Part shown: positions 9,348 through 16,813 of the stretch, in pieces
How the letters are laid out: every line of letters begins with the position of its first letter
How positions within the stretch are numbered: position 1 is the first letter of the stretch
Assembly: GCA_963804005.1 (NCBI GenBank)
Contig: CAWDOP010000011.1
Location: forward strand, 1 to 64,000
Reading direction: 5' to 3'
DNA: 64,000 nt
Source of the DNA: JAGXRK01 sp963804005
GTDB lineage: Bacteria; Bacteroidota; Ignavibacteria; Ignavibacteriales; Ignavibacteriaceae
Position numbers and translations under genes: made by a program
Notes under the pieces: generated by a model
Databases searched by the model: none
What the model was told of the DNA's origin: nothing
Seen by the model: only the letters and a program-made list of their open reading frames with translations

Positions 9348-10700
9348 TTACTTTCCTATGCAAAATTTCATAAAAATGTTATTTAGAATATCGTCTGAAG
9401 TAACCTCTCCAATAATTTCGGCAAGATTCATCTCGGCGTTTCTTAGATCTACGGAAATGAATTCGCCACTCATTTTCTTCAAAATTGATTCCCTGGCATT
9501 TATCAAATTTTCCCTAGACCTCTTAAGGCAGTTGTGGTGCCTTAGATTGGTAACAACGGCTGTCTTTTCAGTATAGTTTTCTGTTCCGATTGCCTTTTCC
9601 TTCAGGGCTTTAAATAGTTGATCAATTCCCTGCCCTGTTTTTGCTGATATTTTAACCTCGGCGTTTCCAGGATAGTTTTCGTTCAAATCAATTTTGTTTA
9701 TAACCCGGAGGATCTTATCCTGACTAGTTAGGTTCAATAAATCTGTAAAAAGCTCTTTGGACTCTCCCTGTTGAACATCTTCTAAAAAAATGATAACATC
9801 TGCATTTCTTACTGTTTCCTGGCTTCTTAGAACTCCTTCTTTTTCGAGGAAATCCTCAGAAATTCTGATTCCGGCGGTATCAAACAACCGGCATAAAATT
9901 CCATCAATTGATACTTCTTCACGGATCACATCCCTGGTAGTTCCGGGAATTTCACTAACAATAGCCCTGGATTCTTTTAGAATGTAATTTAATAATGATG
10001 ACTTCCCCACATTTGGCTTACCTACAATTGCAACGTTAACGCCATCTCTTATAATTCTCCCGAAGGAATATGATTCTAAAAGAGTATCTATTTCTATGAT
10101 TATAGATTCTGTTCTTTTCAGCAGCTCATCCTTATTTACTAATTCAATATCTTCCTCAGCAAAATCCAGTTCTAACTCAATAAAAGATGAGGAATTTATC
10201 AATTTTTCACGTAATTCGGTCACTTTTTTAGATAATAAGCCATCTAGTTGATTTCTCGCACCACGGAAAGATGCTTCTGTCCTGGAGCTTATTATATCTG
10301 CAACTGCTTCGGCTTTTGTTAAATCAATACGATTGTTAAGAAAAGCTCTTTTTGTAAATTCACCGGGTTCAGCTAACCTGACATTTTCATCATTAATAAA
10401 TAATTCAATAATCTTTTGGATGATTAGTGGATTTCCATGTGAACTTATTTCAACACTGTCCTCTCCGGTATATGAGTTTGGAGCCCTGAAAACAGATATC
10501 AAAACGTCATCTATGTGAACATCGTCTAAGTTGAAAATATCTCCATAATGAATAGTGTGGGACGTTGCTTCCGATATATTGCTTTTCCCTCTAAAAAATT
10601 TATCCGAAATAGAAAAAGCGTGTGGACCGCTGATCCGTATTACCGAAATTGCTCCAACCCCTGCGGGCGTTGCGAGTGCTATTATTGTATCTTCTTTCAC
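9348..10700 (-). CDS. mnmE: tRNA modification GTPase MnmE
   Basis: MnmE (TrmE) is the GTPase partner of MnmG in wobble-uridine modification. The 450-residue product has the N-terminal tetrahydrofolate-binding domain with GEFTKRAFLNNRIDLTKAEA, then a helical domain interrupted by a Ras-like G domain. G1 is VGKPNVGKSSLLN, G3 is DTAGIR and G4 is NKID. The protein ends with the diagnostic FCIGK (C-x-G-K) motif. It starts with GTG (MKEDTIIALATPAG). It is the first gene of the minus-strand block running to mfd. Confidence 0.97.
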   Translation of the reverse strand: MKEDTIIALATPAGVGAISVIRISGPHAFSISDKFFRGKSNISEATSHTIHYGDIFNLDDVHIDDVLISVFRAPNSYTGEDSVEISSHGNPLIIQKIIELFINDENVRLAEPGEFTKRAFLNNRIDLTKAEAVADIISSRTEASFRGARNQLDGLLSKKVTELREKLINSSSFIELELDFAEEDIELVNKDELLKRTESIIIEIDTLLESYSFGRIIRDGVNVAIVGKPNVGKSSLLNYILKESRAIVSEIPGTTRDVIREEVSIDGILCRLFDTAGIRISEDFLEKEGVLRSQETVRNADVIIFLEDVQQGESKELFTDLLNLTSQDKILRVINKIDLNENYPGNAEVKISAKTGQGIDQLFKALKEKAIGTENYTEKTAVVTNLRHHNCLKRSRENLINARESILKKMSGEFISVDLRNAEMNLAEIIGEVTSDDILNNIFMKFCIGK

Positions 10701-11030
10701 TTGGAATAATCGCTCATTTTAAGGATGCAAAAATAACTAATTGTAAAAGGTTTACCAATTATATGCCCTAAAAGATTAGATTGCCACTGTTTTACCCAAA
10801 CTAACAAAATTGTAGTTATGGCAGATTATTGTGTCTACTATGTGCAATAATTAGAATTATTGACATATGTGCGCCATATTGTCACAAACCAAAGAATGAT
10901 CACATATTCCCGTAAGTTATTATATTACAATGTGTTACGGGTGGTCTCGACAATCGGCACGCTGATTGAAATAAACAGACAGATACAAAATAAAAATTTA
11001 AAAACAACAAATATAAAAGGAGAGGATACA
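10701..11030. promoter_or_regulatory. Divergent promoter region between mnmE and hsp20
   Basis: These 330 bases must carry the promoters of both mnmE (minus) and hsp20 (plus). Two elements stand out. One is an imperfect dyad at 10861-10884, TGACATAT...ATATTGTCA, preceded by a T so that TTGACA is present. The other is a sigma-54-like -24/-12 element at 10955-10970, CGGCACGCTGATTGAA, which matches the consensus except the first T and the -12 C. No CIRCE element was seen. Confidence 0.4.
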
Positions 11031-11495
11031 ATGACACTAGTAAAATTCAACCCGGTTAGAGATCTTTTTGATTTCGAAAGAGAGTTTAACAAAATGTTTA
11101 ACTCACTTGAAAACCGATTTGGCATTTCTAAAAGCAAAGAAGTTGATGCTGAATATGAGAACGCTGTATGGATGCCGCTAACAGACATCTACGAAAACAA
11201 TGACAACTTCACTTTGAAGGTTGACTTACCCGGAATTAAAAAAGAAGATGTCAAAATTTCGTTCACAAATGGAAGACTAAACATCAGCGGAGAAAGAGCT
11301 CAGGAATCTGAAACTAAAGATGCAAAGTGCCATCGCATCGAAAAATCTTACGGCAAATATTTCAGATCATTTAATCTTCCTGAATTAATTCAGGCCGAAA
11401 AAATAAATGCTGACTTTGACAATGGACAGTTAACCATAACTATCCCAAAAGCTGAAGAAGCAAAACCAAAAGAAATTGAGATCAAGGTGAAATAA
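11031..11495 (+). CDS. Small heat-shock protein (Hsp20 / alpha-crystallin family)
   Basis: A 154-residue ATP-independent holdase chaperone. The alpha-crystallin domain runs from about residue 45 (VWMPLTDIYENNDNFTLKVDLPGIKKEDVKI) to residue 145. It includes NGRLNISGER and the closing GQLTITIPKAEEAKPKEIEIKVK. The ATG at 11031 is supported by a strong upstream AAAGGAGAGG; the frame is open further upstream, but without family similarity. It is followed by a terminator and then by a DnaJ-type chaperone gene and htpG, so three heat-shock chaperones are clustered. Confidence 0.93.
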   Translation: MTLVKFNPVRDLFDFEREFNKMFNSLENRFGISKSKEVDAEYENAVWMPLTDIYENNDNFTLKVDLPGIKKEDVKISFTNGRLNISGERAQESETKDAKCHRIEKSYGKYFRSFNLPELIQAEKINADFDNGQLTITIPKAEEAKPKEIEIKVK

Positions 11496-11520
11496 TTCAG
11501 AGTAGATGGTGAGAATATAG

Positions 11521-11552
11521 AAGGGTAACTTAATGGTTACCCTTTTCTTTTG
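11521..11552 (+). terminator. Terminator after hsp20
   Basis: AAGGGTAAC and GTTACCCTT make a 9-bp perfect stem with a short loop, followed by TTCTTTTG. It separates hsp20 from the dnaJ-like gene. Confidence 0.85.
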
Positions 11553-11590
11553 TTTAAATTTGCATAAGCGATTATATGTGATGCCTAAAA

Positions 11591-12520
11591 ATGGAATTTA
11601 AAGATTACTATAACATACTCGGTGTTGATAAGTCTGCATCGCGGGATGAAATCAAAAAAGCTTATCGAAAGCTAGCAATGAAATATCATCCTGACCGGAA
11701 TCCCAACAACAAAGCTGCCGAAGATAAATTTAAAGCGATCACTGAAGCTAATGAAGTTTTGAGTGATCCGGATAAAAGAAAGAAGTATGATACGCTCGGC
11801 GCCAACTGGAAACAGTATCAGCATTCGGGCGGCGGATTTGATGATTTCTTTTCTCAGTTCGGCGGTGCACAAAGAGGTGATGGAACAACTTATGAATTTT
11901 CTGGAAACCTTGGTGATATTTTCGGAGACATGGATGGTGGCTTTTCAGATTTCTTTGAATCTTTTTTTGGCGGTAGTGGAAGAGGATTTGGCGGAAGAAC
12001 CCAACAACAGAAAACAGCTATTGATGTTGAAGCAAACATGAATGTTACGCTTGAAGATGTGTTTAACGGAAGCGAAAGACAAATTAACATTGATGGAAAG
12101 AAATTAAAAATAAAAATTAGTCCGGGGACAAAAGACGGACAAAAACTTCGCTTAAAAGGATTGGGAAGATCTAAAAGTACAGGCGGGGAAAAAGGCGATT
12201 TATATTTAAACCTTCACATACTTCGTCATCCATTTTATGAAATAAAAGAAAATGATTTATACTATAATCTGGATGTTGATCTGTTTACTGCTGTGCTCGG
12301 TGGGAAAGAAAATATCAAAACTTTGGATGGAAAAACAATTAGCATTTCAATTCCTGAGGGAACAGAATCAGGAAAAACTTTAAGATTGAAAAATCTTGGG
12401 ATGAATAATGATTCAGGTCGAGGAGATTTGTTTGTAAAGATACTTGTTACAATTCCTAAGGGACTGAGTAAAGAAGAGAAAGAATTATTTAATAAACTTA
12501 AAACATTACGGTCCGAATAA
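11591..12520 (+). CDS. cbpA: DnaJ-class co-chaperone, CbpA type
   Basis: A 309-residue J-domain protein that stimulates the ATPase of a DnaK-type Hsp70. The J domain is residues 1-70 (FKDYYNILGVDKSASRDEIKKAY) with the catalytic HPD in YHPDRNP. A Gly/Phe-rich linker with many GG and F residues follows (about 85-135). Two beta-rich client-binding domains come next, including LDGKTISISIPEGTESGKTLRLK. There is no CxxCxGxG zinc module, which separates it from canonical DnaJ and favours the CbpA type. No dnaK is in the window. Confidence 0.9.
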   Translation: MEFKDYYNILGVDKSASRDEIKKAYRKLAMKYHPDRNPNNKAAEDKFKAITEANEVLSDPDKRKKYDTLGANWKQYQHSGGGFDDFFSQFGGAQRGDGTTYEFSGNLGDIFGDMDGGFSDFFESFFGGSGRGFGGRTQQQKTAIDVEANMNVTLEDVFNGSERQINIDGKKLKIKISPGTKDGQKLRLKGLGRSKSTGGEKGDLYLNLHILRHPFYEIKENDLYYNLDVDLFTAVLGGKENIKTLDGKTISISIPEGTESGKTLRLKNLGMNNDSGRGDLFVKILVTIPKGLSKEEKELFNKLKTLRSE

Positions 12521-12529
12521 TGCTTTGGT

Positions 12530-12594
12530 GTCATTCCGCACTTGATGCGGAATCTAATTTATTACTAATGGATTCCTGCTTTCGCAGGAATGAC
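12530..12594. repeat. Nested palindromic intergenic element
   Basis: The 65-bp element begins with GTCATTCC and ends with GGAATGAC. Inside are two hairpins: ATTCCGCA-CTTGA-TGCGGAAT and ATTCCTGC-TTTC-GCAGGAAT. The outer arms are also complementary, so the whole can fold as a cloverleaf-like structure. It lies between dnaJ and htpG and resembles the dispersed GTCATTCC...GGAATGAC intergenic repeats seen in many genomes. Confidence 0.7.
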
Positions 12595-12665
12595 AATTTG
12601 GTCATCGCGGGTAACAATGCAATCGAGGGGTGAAAATAACACATAGAAAATTATAAGGAGAAACA

Positions 12666-14579
12666 ATGACCGAAACTCATAAACAAAAAATTGAATTTAA
12701 AGCAGAAACTAAAAAACTGCTGGATATTTTAGTCCATTCGCTTTACACAAGCAGAGAAATATTTCTGCGTGAGTTGATTTCCAACTCTTCGGATGCGCTA
12801 GATAAATTAAGATTCGAGTCTACTAAAGGAACTGATTTTGCCGATAAGGATTTGCCGCTTGAAATTAAAATCGGGTTTGATGAAAAGAAAAATATCATAA
12901 CGATATCAGATACTGGAATTGGGATGACCCGCGATGAACTAATTGCAAACATCGGGACAATTGCAAAATCCGGTTCAGAAGAATTCTTAAAACAACTTTC
13001 AGAAAGCAAAGAAGCTGTTAACAATATAATCGGAAGGTTCGGTATTGGTTTTTATTCGGTTTTTATGGTGGCAAAAGAAGTTGTTCTCAAAACAAAATCT
13101 TTTAAGAAAGATGAGTCTGCCGTTGAATGGAAATCCGATGGAGCCGGTGATTATGAAGTCTCTGATATTGATGAAAAAATAAACCGCGGGACAACAATTG
13201 AAATTCACCTTAAGGATGATGCAAAAGAATTTGCAGATAAATATCGTTTAGAGGGAATAATTAAAAAACATTCTAATTTTATTTCTTCCCCAATTTACCT
13301 GGAAAAAGATAAAGTAAACACTATTGCCGCTGTCTGGCGTGAACCCAAATCGTCAATTAAGAAAGAGCAATATGATGAGTTCTACAAGTTTTTAACTTAC
13401 GATAACGAAGTTCCATTTGAAACAATCCATACTTCAGTAGATGCGCCTATTCAGTTCAATACATTGCTTTTCATTCCTAAAAAAAGTTATGAATACTGGC
13501 GCTTTAATCGTGATGATTACGGATTAGATTTATACGTACGAAGAGTTTTGATCCAGCATCAAAATAAAGATTTGCTGCCCGAATATTTAAGCTTTGTCAA
13601 GGGTGTGGTCGATTCTGAAGATCTTCCGCTGAACATCTCCCGCGAAACATTGCAGGAAAATATAATCTTCACAAAAATTTCAGGCAGTGTAACAAGTAAT
13701 GTTCTTTCTCATCTAACCAAAATTGCGAAGGATGCACCAGAAAGATATGCTGAGTTCTGGAAAGAGCATGGAAAGATTTTTAAACTTGGCTATATGGATT
13801 TTACAAATGCAGATAAATATCAGCAGTTAATAAGATTTAATTCATCAGCAAGTAAGGACGAAAAGGAACTTGTCTCTCTGGAAGAATATACTTCGAGGCT
13901 AAAGAAAGATCAGAAGGAAATTTATTATGCGTTAGGTGCAAGCAGGGAAGCGATTGATTTAAATCCGCATCTTGAAATATTTAAAGCAAAGGGCCTGGAA
14001 GTACTTTATCTATATGATCCGGTTGATGAATTTGTTGTTACATCAATTCGCAAGCATAAAGATTTTGAATTCAAATCTGTTGATGGTGCTGAGTTAAAAG
14101 AACTTGATAAGCTTGAAGATGTTGAAAAGAAAGAAGACTCTGCAGAAATTCTAACCAAAGAAGATGAAAAACATTTCGATTCTTTGCTTTCCAGAATGAA
14201 AGATATTCTTGGAGACAAAGTTACAGAAGTGAAAGAATCAACCCGACTGAAGGGAAGTCCCTCTTGCTTAATAAATCCCGATGATACAATGTCATCAACA
14301 ATGCAGAAGATTCTTAAAATGTCTAACCAGGGAATGACTCTTCCGGCACAGAAAAGACTGATGGAAATAAATAAAGACCACAAGCTCATTAGAAATTTAT
14401 TGAATGTGTTTAAGAAAGACTCAAGCGATCAATTCATCGTGGATACAACCGAGCAGCTTTATGAATCGGCATTGCTGCTTGAAGGAAATCTTGATGATCC
14501 GCATAAGCTTGTAAACAGATTAAATAAAATGTTAACCGAGGCAAGTGAACTTTATGCTTCTTCGAAGAATGATAAATGA
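12666..14579 (+). CDS. htpG: Molecular chaperone HtpG (Hsp90)
   Basis: A 637-residue dimeric ATP-dependent chaperone of full length. The N-terminal GHKL ATPase shows the Bergerat-fold boxes ELISNSSDALDKLRF, ISDTGIGMTRDEL and GRFGIGFYSVFM. The middle domain carries YVRRVLIQ and PLNISRETLQENIIFTKI with the conserved catalytic-loop Arg. A C-terminal dimerisation domain follows. The ATG has an AAGGAG site a few bases upstream. A terminator closes the chaperone cluster. Confidence 0.97.
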   Translation: MTETHKQKIEFKAETKKLLDILVHSLYTSREIFLRELISNSSDALDKLRFESTKGTDFADKDLPLEIKIGFDEKKNIITISDTGIGMTRDELIANIGTIAKSGSEEFLKQLSESKEAVNNIIGRFGIGFYSVFMVAKEVVLKTKSFKKDESAVEWKSDGAGDYEVSDIDEKINRGTTIEIHLKDDAKEFADKYRLEGIIKKHSNFISSPIYLEKDKVNTIAAVWREPKSSIKKEQYDEFYKFLTYDNEVPFETIHTSVDAPIQFNTLLFIPKKSYEYWRFNRDDYGLDLYVRRVLIQHQNKDLLPEYLSFVKGVVDSEDLPLNISRETLQENIIFTKISGSVTSNVLSHLTKIAKDAPERYAEFWKEHGKIFKLGYMDFTNADKYQQLIRFNSSASKDEKELVSLEEYTSRLKKDQKEIYYALGASREAIDLNPHLEIFKAKGLEVLYLYDPVDEFVVTSIRKHKDFEFKSVDGAELKELDKLEDVEKKEDSAEILTKEDEKHFDSLLSRMKDILGDKVTEVKESTRLKGSPSCLINPDDTMSSTMQKILKMSNQGMTLPAQKRLMEINKDHKLIRNLLNVFKKDSSDQFIVDTTEQLYESALLLEGNLDDPHKLVNRLNKMLTEASELYASSKNDK

Positions 14580-14596
14580 TAAAGGTTCGATGATAA

Positions 14597-14626
14597 ATTG
14601 TCACACTGAGCGAGTCAAGTGTGACA
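14597..14626. repeat. Inverted repeat after htpG
   Basis: TTGTCACACT and AGTGTGACAA form a perfect 10-bp stem with a 10-nt loop, GAGCGAGTCA. It has no T-tract, so it is more likely one of the dispersed GTCAC...GAGCGA...GTGAC intergenic palindromes than a terminator. Confidence 0.6.
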
Positions 14627-14640
14627 ATATAAAATTTGTT

Positions 14641-14672
14641 AAACCGCAGGAAATACTTCTGCGGTTTTTTTC
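14641..14672 (+). terminator. Terminator after htpG
   Basis: AAACCGCAG and CTGCGGTTT form a 9-bp stem with a 9-nt loop, and the right arm runs into a T-tract. This is a classic rho-independent terminator. Confidence 0.9.
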
Positions 14673-14686
14673 TTAAACTATTCATT

Positions 14687-14738
14687 CGTTGTTTTCTTTG
14701 GAAAGAATTGGGGAAGCCCAGTCTGGAAATTAATTTCT
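14687..14738. repeat. 52-bp intergenic repeat, copy 1 of 3
   Basis: It begins with CGTTGTTTTCTTTGGAAAGA and ends with GGAAATTAATTTCT. It shares its first ~22 and last 14 positions, and exactly its length, with copies at 15997-16048 and 16721-16772. The middle ~16 bases differ. It lies just after the htpG terminator and upstream of the decayed gene and first methyltransferase. Confidence 0.8.
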
Positions 14739-14797
14739 ACTTTTCAGTAAGCAATAATGAAAATCCCTAGGTTTGTAAAAAAAACAGGAGAAGCAAT

Positions 14798-15295
14798 ATG
14801 TCAGTCTTGTCTTCATTATTCAAATCAGTATATTTTACTGCTTACAGCGAGAATTAAGATTCCTCTCTAATTATATATATAGCAAGATTGTACAGCATGG
14901 GATGACGAAACAGAATGTTCAAAATTTTCAGGCTTTACATATGCGTCTTAAATCAAATAGGTTATTCACAAGCAGAAACCGGCTCTATATTTATTGTGCG
15001 ATTTCAGTTTGAGAAGTTTAGTCACAACACAAGACATGTAAGATTATGCTGTAAGAATACCGATTGTTATTATTGCTCCGGGTTCCCTGGATTCAGAGAT
15101 AAATTATGGATGATAGATTGGAGGTCAGGTTACTGGCAGGGTATTTATCAATGGAAAAATGCTAAAGCAATTGAAGAGTATAAAAAATCGTTTGTATTAG
15201 GAATTATGAACAGGCGGGCTAAGGCTCAATCAATTTCCTACGATATAATAAATGATAGCAACATTGATGATTACCTTCAGAGCAGACTACATTAA
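14798..15295 (+). pseudogene. Probable decayed small gene (YdhR-like C-terminal part)
   Basis: An ATG at 14798 with a good Shine-Dalgarno (AGGAG) starts a 19-codon reading (MSVLSSLFKSVYFTAYSEN) that ends in a stop. From 14915 the same frame is open for 126 codons. Its C-terminal part (GFRDKLWMIDWRSGYWQGIYQWKNA...) looks like the strand-turn-strand of YdhR-like ferredoxin-fold proteins, which have a GxY-W/F-D pattern after PGF. The segment between about 14858 and 15060 has no coherent similarity. I read this as a degraded gene, but a short functional ORF at 14915-15295 is possible. It precedes the first methyltransferase by 49 bases. Confidence 0.4.
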
Positions 15296-15344
15296 AATTT
15301 TACTTATTAGTTATGCGTAAAAAATATAGAACGGGAAAAAACAA

Positions 15345-15989
15345 ATGGCAGATGAAATAAGAGAAAAATACTGGAGCCGGCTTAGCGCAACCTATGATAA
15401 AAATCAGGAATACGTTGTTGGGAAAGACTTTTTGGGTGAAGTTAAAATAGTCATAAACAAGTTGACCGGTCTGGGAGAGGTTTTAGAATTAGGGTGTGGC
15501 ACAGGCTGTTTCACAGAAGCGATTGCTAAAAGCTCTGGTCATGTCTTTGCAACTGATTTGTCAGAGGAACTATTAGAGAAGGCAAAAAAACGACTAAGCA
15601 GCATCAACCATATAACATTCCAAAAAGAGAATTGCTACAGCACATCTTTTGAATCAGAGAAATTCGATACCGTTTTTATGGCCAACTTGATTCATGTTGT
15701 TGAAGATCCTTCAAAAGTTCTTCGAGAATGTTTCCGGGTTTTAAAAGATGAGGGGGTGCTGATAATAACAAGTTTTACAAACTATGGTATGAAACCTTTC
15801 GAAATCATAAAATTAGGTTTTAGATTTATTAAAGTTTGGGGTAAACCACCCAAGCATACCCATAGGTTTTCGCCCGATAGTCTTGGTTTTCTGATGGAAT
15901 CTGCAGGTTTTTCGATCGAAGAATCAAAGCTGCTTGGGAACAAAACAAAAAGTTTGTATTTAACCGGAAGAAAAAATATCATTAAATAA
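15345..15989 (+). CDS. SAM-dependent class I methyltransferase (UbiE-like)
   Basis: A 214-residue methyltransferase. SAM motif I is VLELGCGTGCFTEAIA, with the acidic post-I residue in VFATDLSEELLEKAK. The FDTVFMANLIHVVEDPSKVLRECFRVLKDEGVL block is typical of the Methyltransf_11/25 families that act on small molecules. The acceptor cannot be told from sequence. It lies between repeat copies 1 and 2 in the accessory patch and is unrelated to the chaperone genes upstream. Confidence 0.88.
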   Translation: MADEIREKYWSRLSATYDKNQEYVVGKDFLGEVKIVINKLTGLGEVLELGCGTGCFTEAIAKSSGHVFATDLSEELLEKAKKRLSSINHITFQKENCYSTSFESEKFDTVFMANLIHVVEDPSKVLRECFRVLKDEGVLIITSFTNYGMKPFEIIKLGFRFIKVWGKPPKHTHRFSPDSLGFLMESAGFSIEESKLLGNKTKSLYLTGRKNIIK

Positions 15990-15996
15990 TTCCTCC

Positions 15997-16048
15997 CGTT
16001 GTTTTCTTTGGATAGAATGATGAGGTTTGATGAAGAAAATTAATTTCT
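15997..16048. repeat. 52-bp intergenic repeat, copy 2 of 3
   Basis: It begins with CGTTGTTTTCTTTGGATAGA and ends with GAAAATTAATTTCT. It starts 8 bases after the first methyltransferase stop codon and ends 30 bases before the second methyltransferase start. Confidence 0.85.
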
Positions 16049-16078
16049 CAGCAACGGATTAACAAAATTGAGTATAAT

Positions 16079-16639
16079 ATGAATAATGATAGAAATCGGC
16101 TTTGCCCCGTTGAGCTGGCAAATTCACTTGACAGTAAAATCAGAGGCTGGTTACAAAATCCGCAAAAAATACTTTCTCCTTATGTTAAAGAAGGAATGAA
16201 AGTTCTTGATGTTGGATGTGGTCCCGGATTTTTTTCTGTTGAGTTAGCGAAAATGGTTGGTGCAGGCGGGAAAGTATATTCTGTCGATTTACAGGAAGGA
16301 ATGCTGCAAAAGCTTCGTAATAAAATTTACGGGACACCTCTTGAAAAGATAATACAACCAATAAAATGTGAGAAGGACAAAATCGTTGTACCGGAGAAAG
16401 TAGATTTTATTCTTGCATTTTATATGGTTCACGAAGTTCCCGATAAAGATAAATTTTTTGCGACACTAAAAAATATTTTGCTTGAGAACGGGGAGTTCTT
16501 AATTGTTGAGCCAAAATTATTTCACGTCTCGAAAAAAGAGTTTGCTTCAACAATAAGCAAAGCAGAGGCAGTCGGATTTAAGGCTGGTGATGGTCCAAAA
16601 TTGGCTTTTAGCTTTTCATCAGTATTAAAAATTAACTGA
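16079..16639 (+). CDS. SAM-dependent class I methyltransferase
   Basis: A 186-residue methyltransferase with motif I VLDVGCGPGFFSVELAKMV and post-I VYSVDLQEGMLQKL. A short FILAFYMVHEVPDKDKFFATLKNIL acceptor-side region follows. It is clearly different in sequence from the neighbouring methyltransferase at 15345, so this is not a recent duplication. The early CPVELANSLDSKIRGWLQNPQKIL segment is shared by a group of short Methyltransf_31-type proteins. The substrate is unknown. It is flanked on both sides by the 52-bp repeat. Confidence 0.87.
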   Translation: MNNDRNRLCPVELANSLDSKIRGWLQNPQKILSPYVKEGMKVLDVGCGPGFFSVELAKMVGAGGKVYSVDLQEGMLQKLRNKIYGTPLEKIIQPIKCEKDKIVVPEKVDFILAFYMVHEVPDKDKFFATLKNILLENGEFLIVEPKLFHVSKKEFASTISKAEAVGFKAGDGPKLAFSFSSVLKIN

Positions 16640-16720
16640 ATATAAAATTACCTCTGCACTCCGCCGGATTAAACAGCTCTTGGACGCAACATACTTTATT
16701 TGAGTTATTTCTCAACTTCC

Positions 16721-16772
16721 CGTTGTTTTCTTTTGAAAGAATTCTAAAGTTTGGTTTAGAAAATTAATTTCT
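16721..16772. repeat. 52-bp intergenic repeat, copy 3 of 3
   Basis: It begins with CGTTGTTTTCTTTTGAAAGA and ends with GAAAATTAATTTCT. It ends 41 bases before the start of the HEPN-like gene. The linker between them contains GTTAGGT (16801-16807). Confidence 0.85.
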
Positions 16773-16813
16773 ATCACTATGTATTTGTGAACAAATAATT
16801 GTTAGGTGTTTAA

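Noticed and set aside
16721..16807. attC-type recombination site formed by repeat copy 3 and GTTAGGT
   Set aside because: Only the GTTRRRY half is present. The RYYYAAC partner and the same arrangement at copies 1 and 2 are missing, so the repeat is reported without this label.
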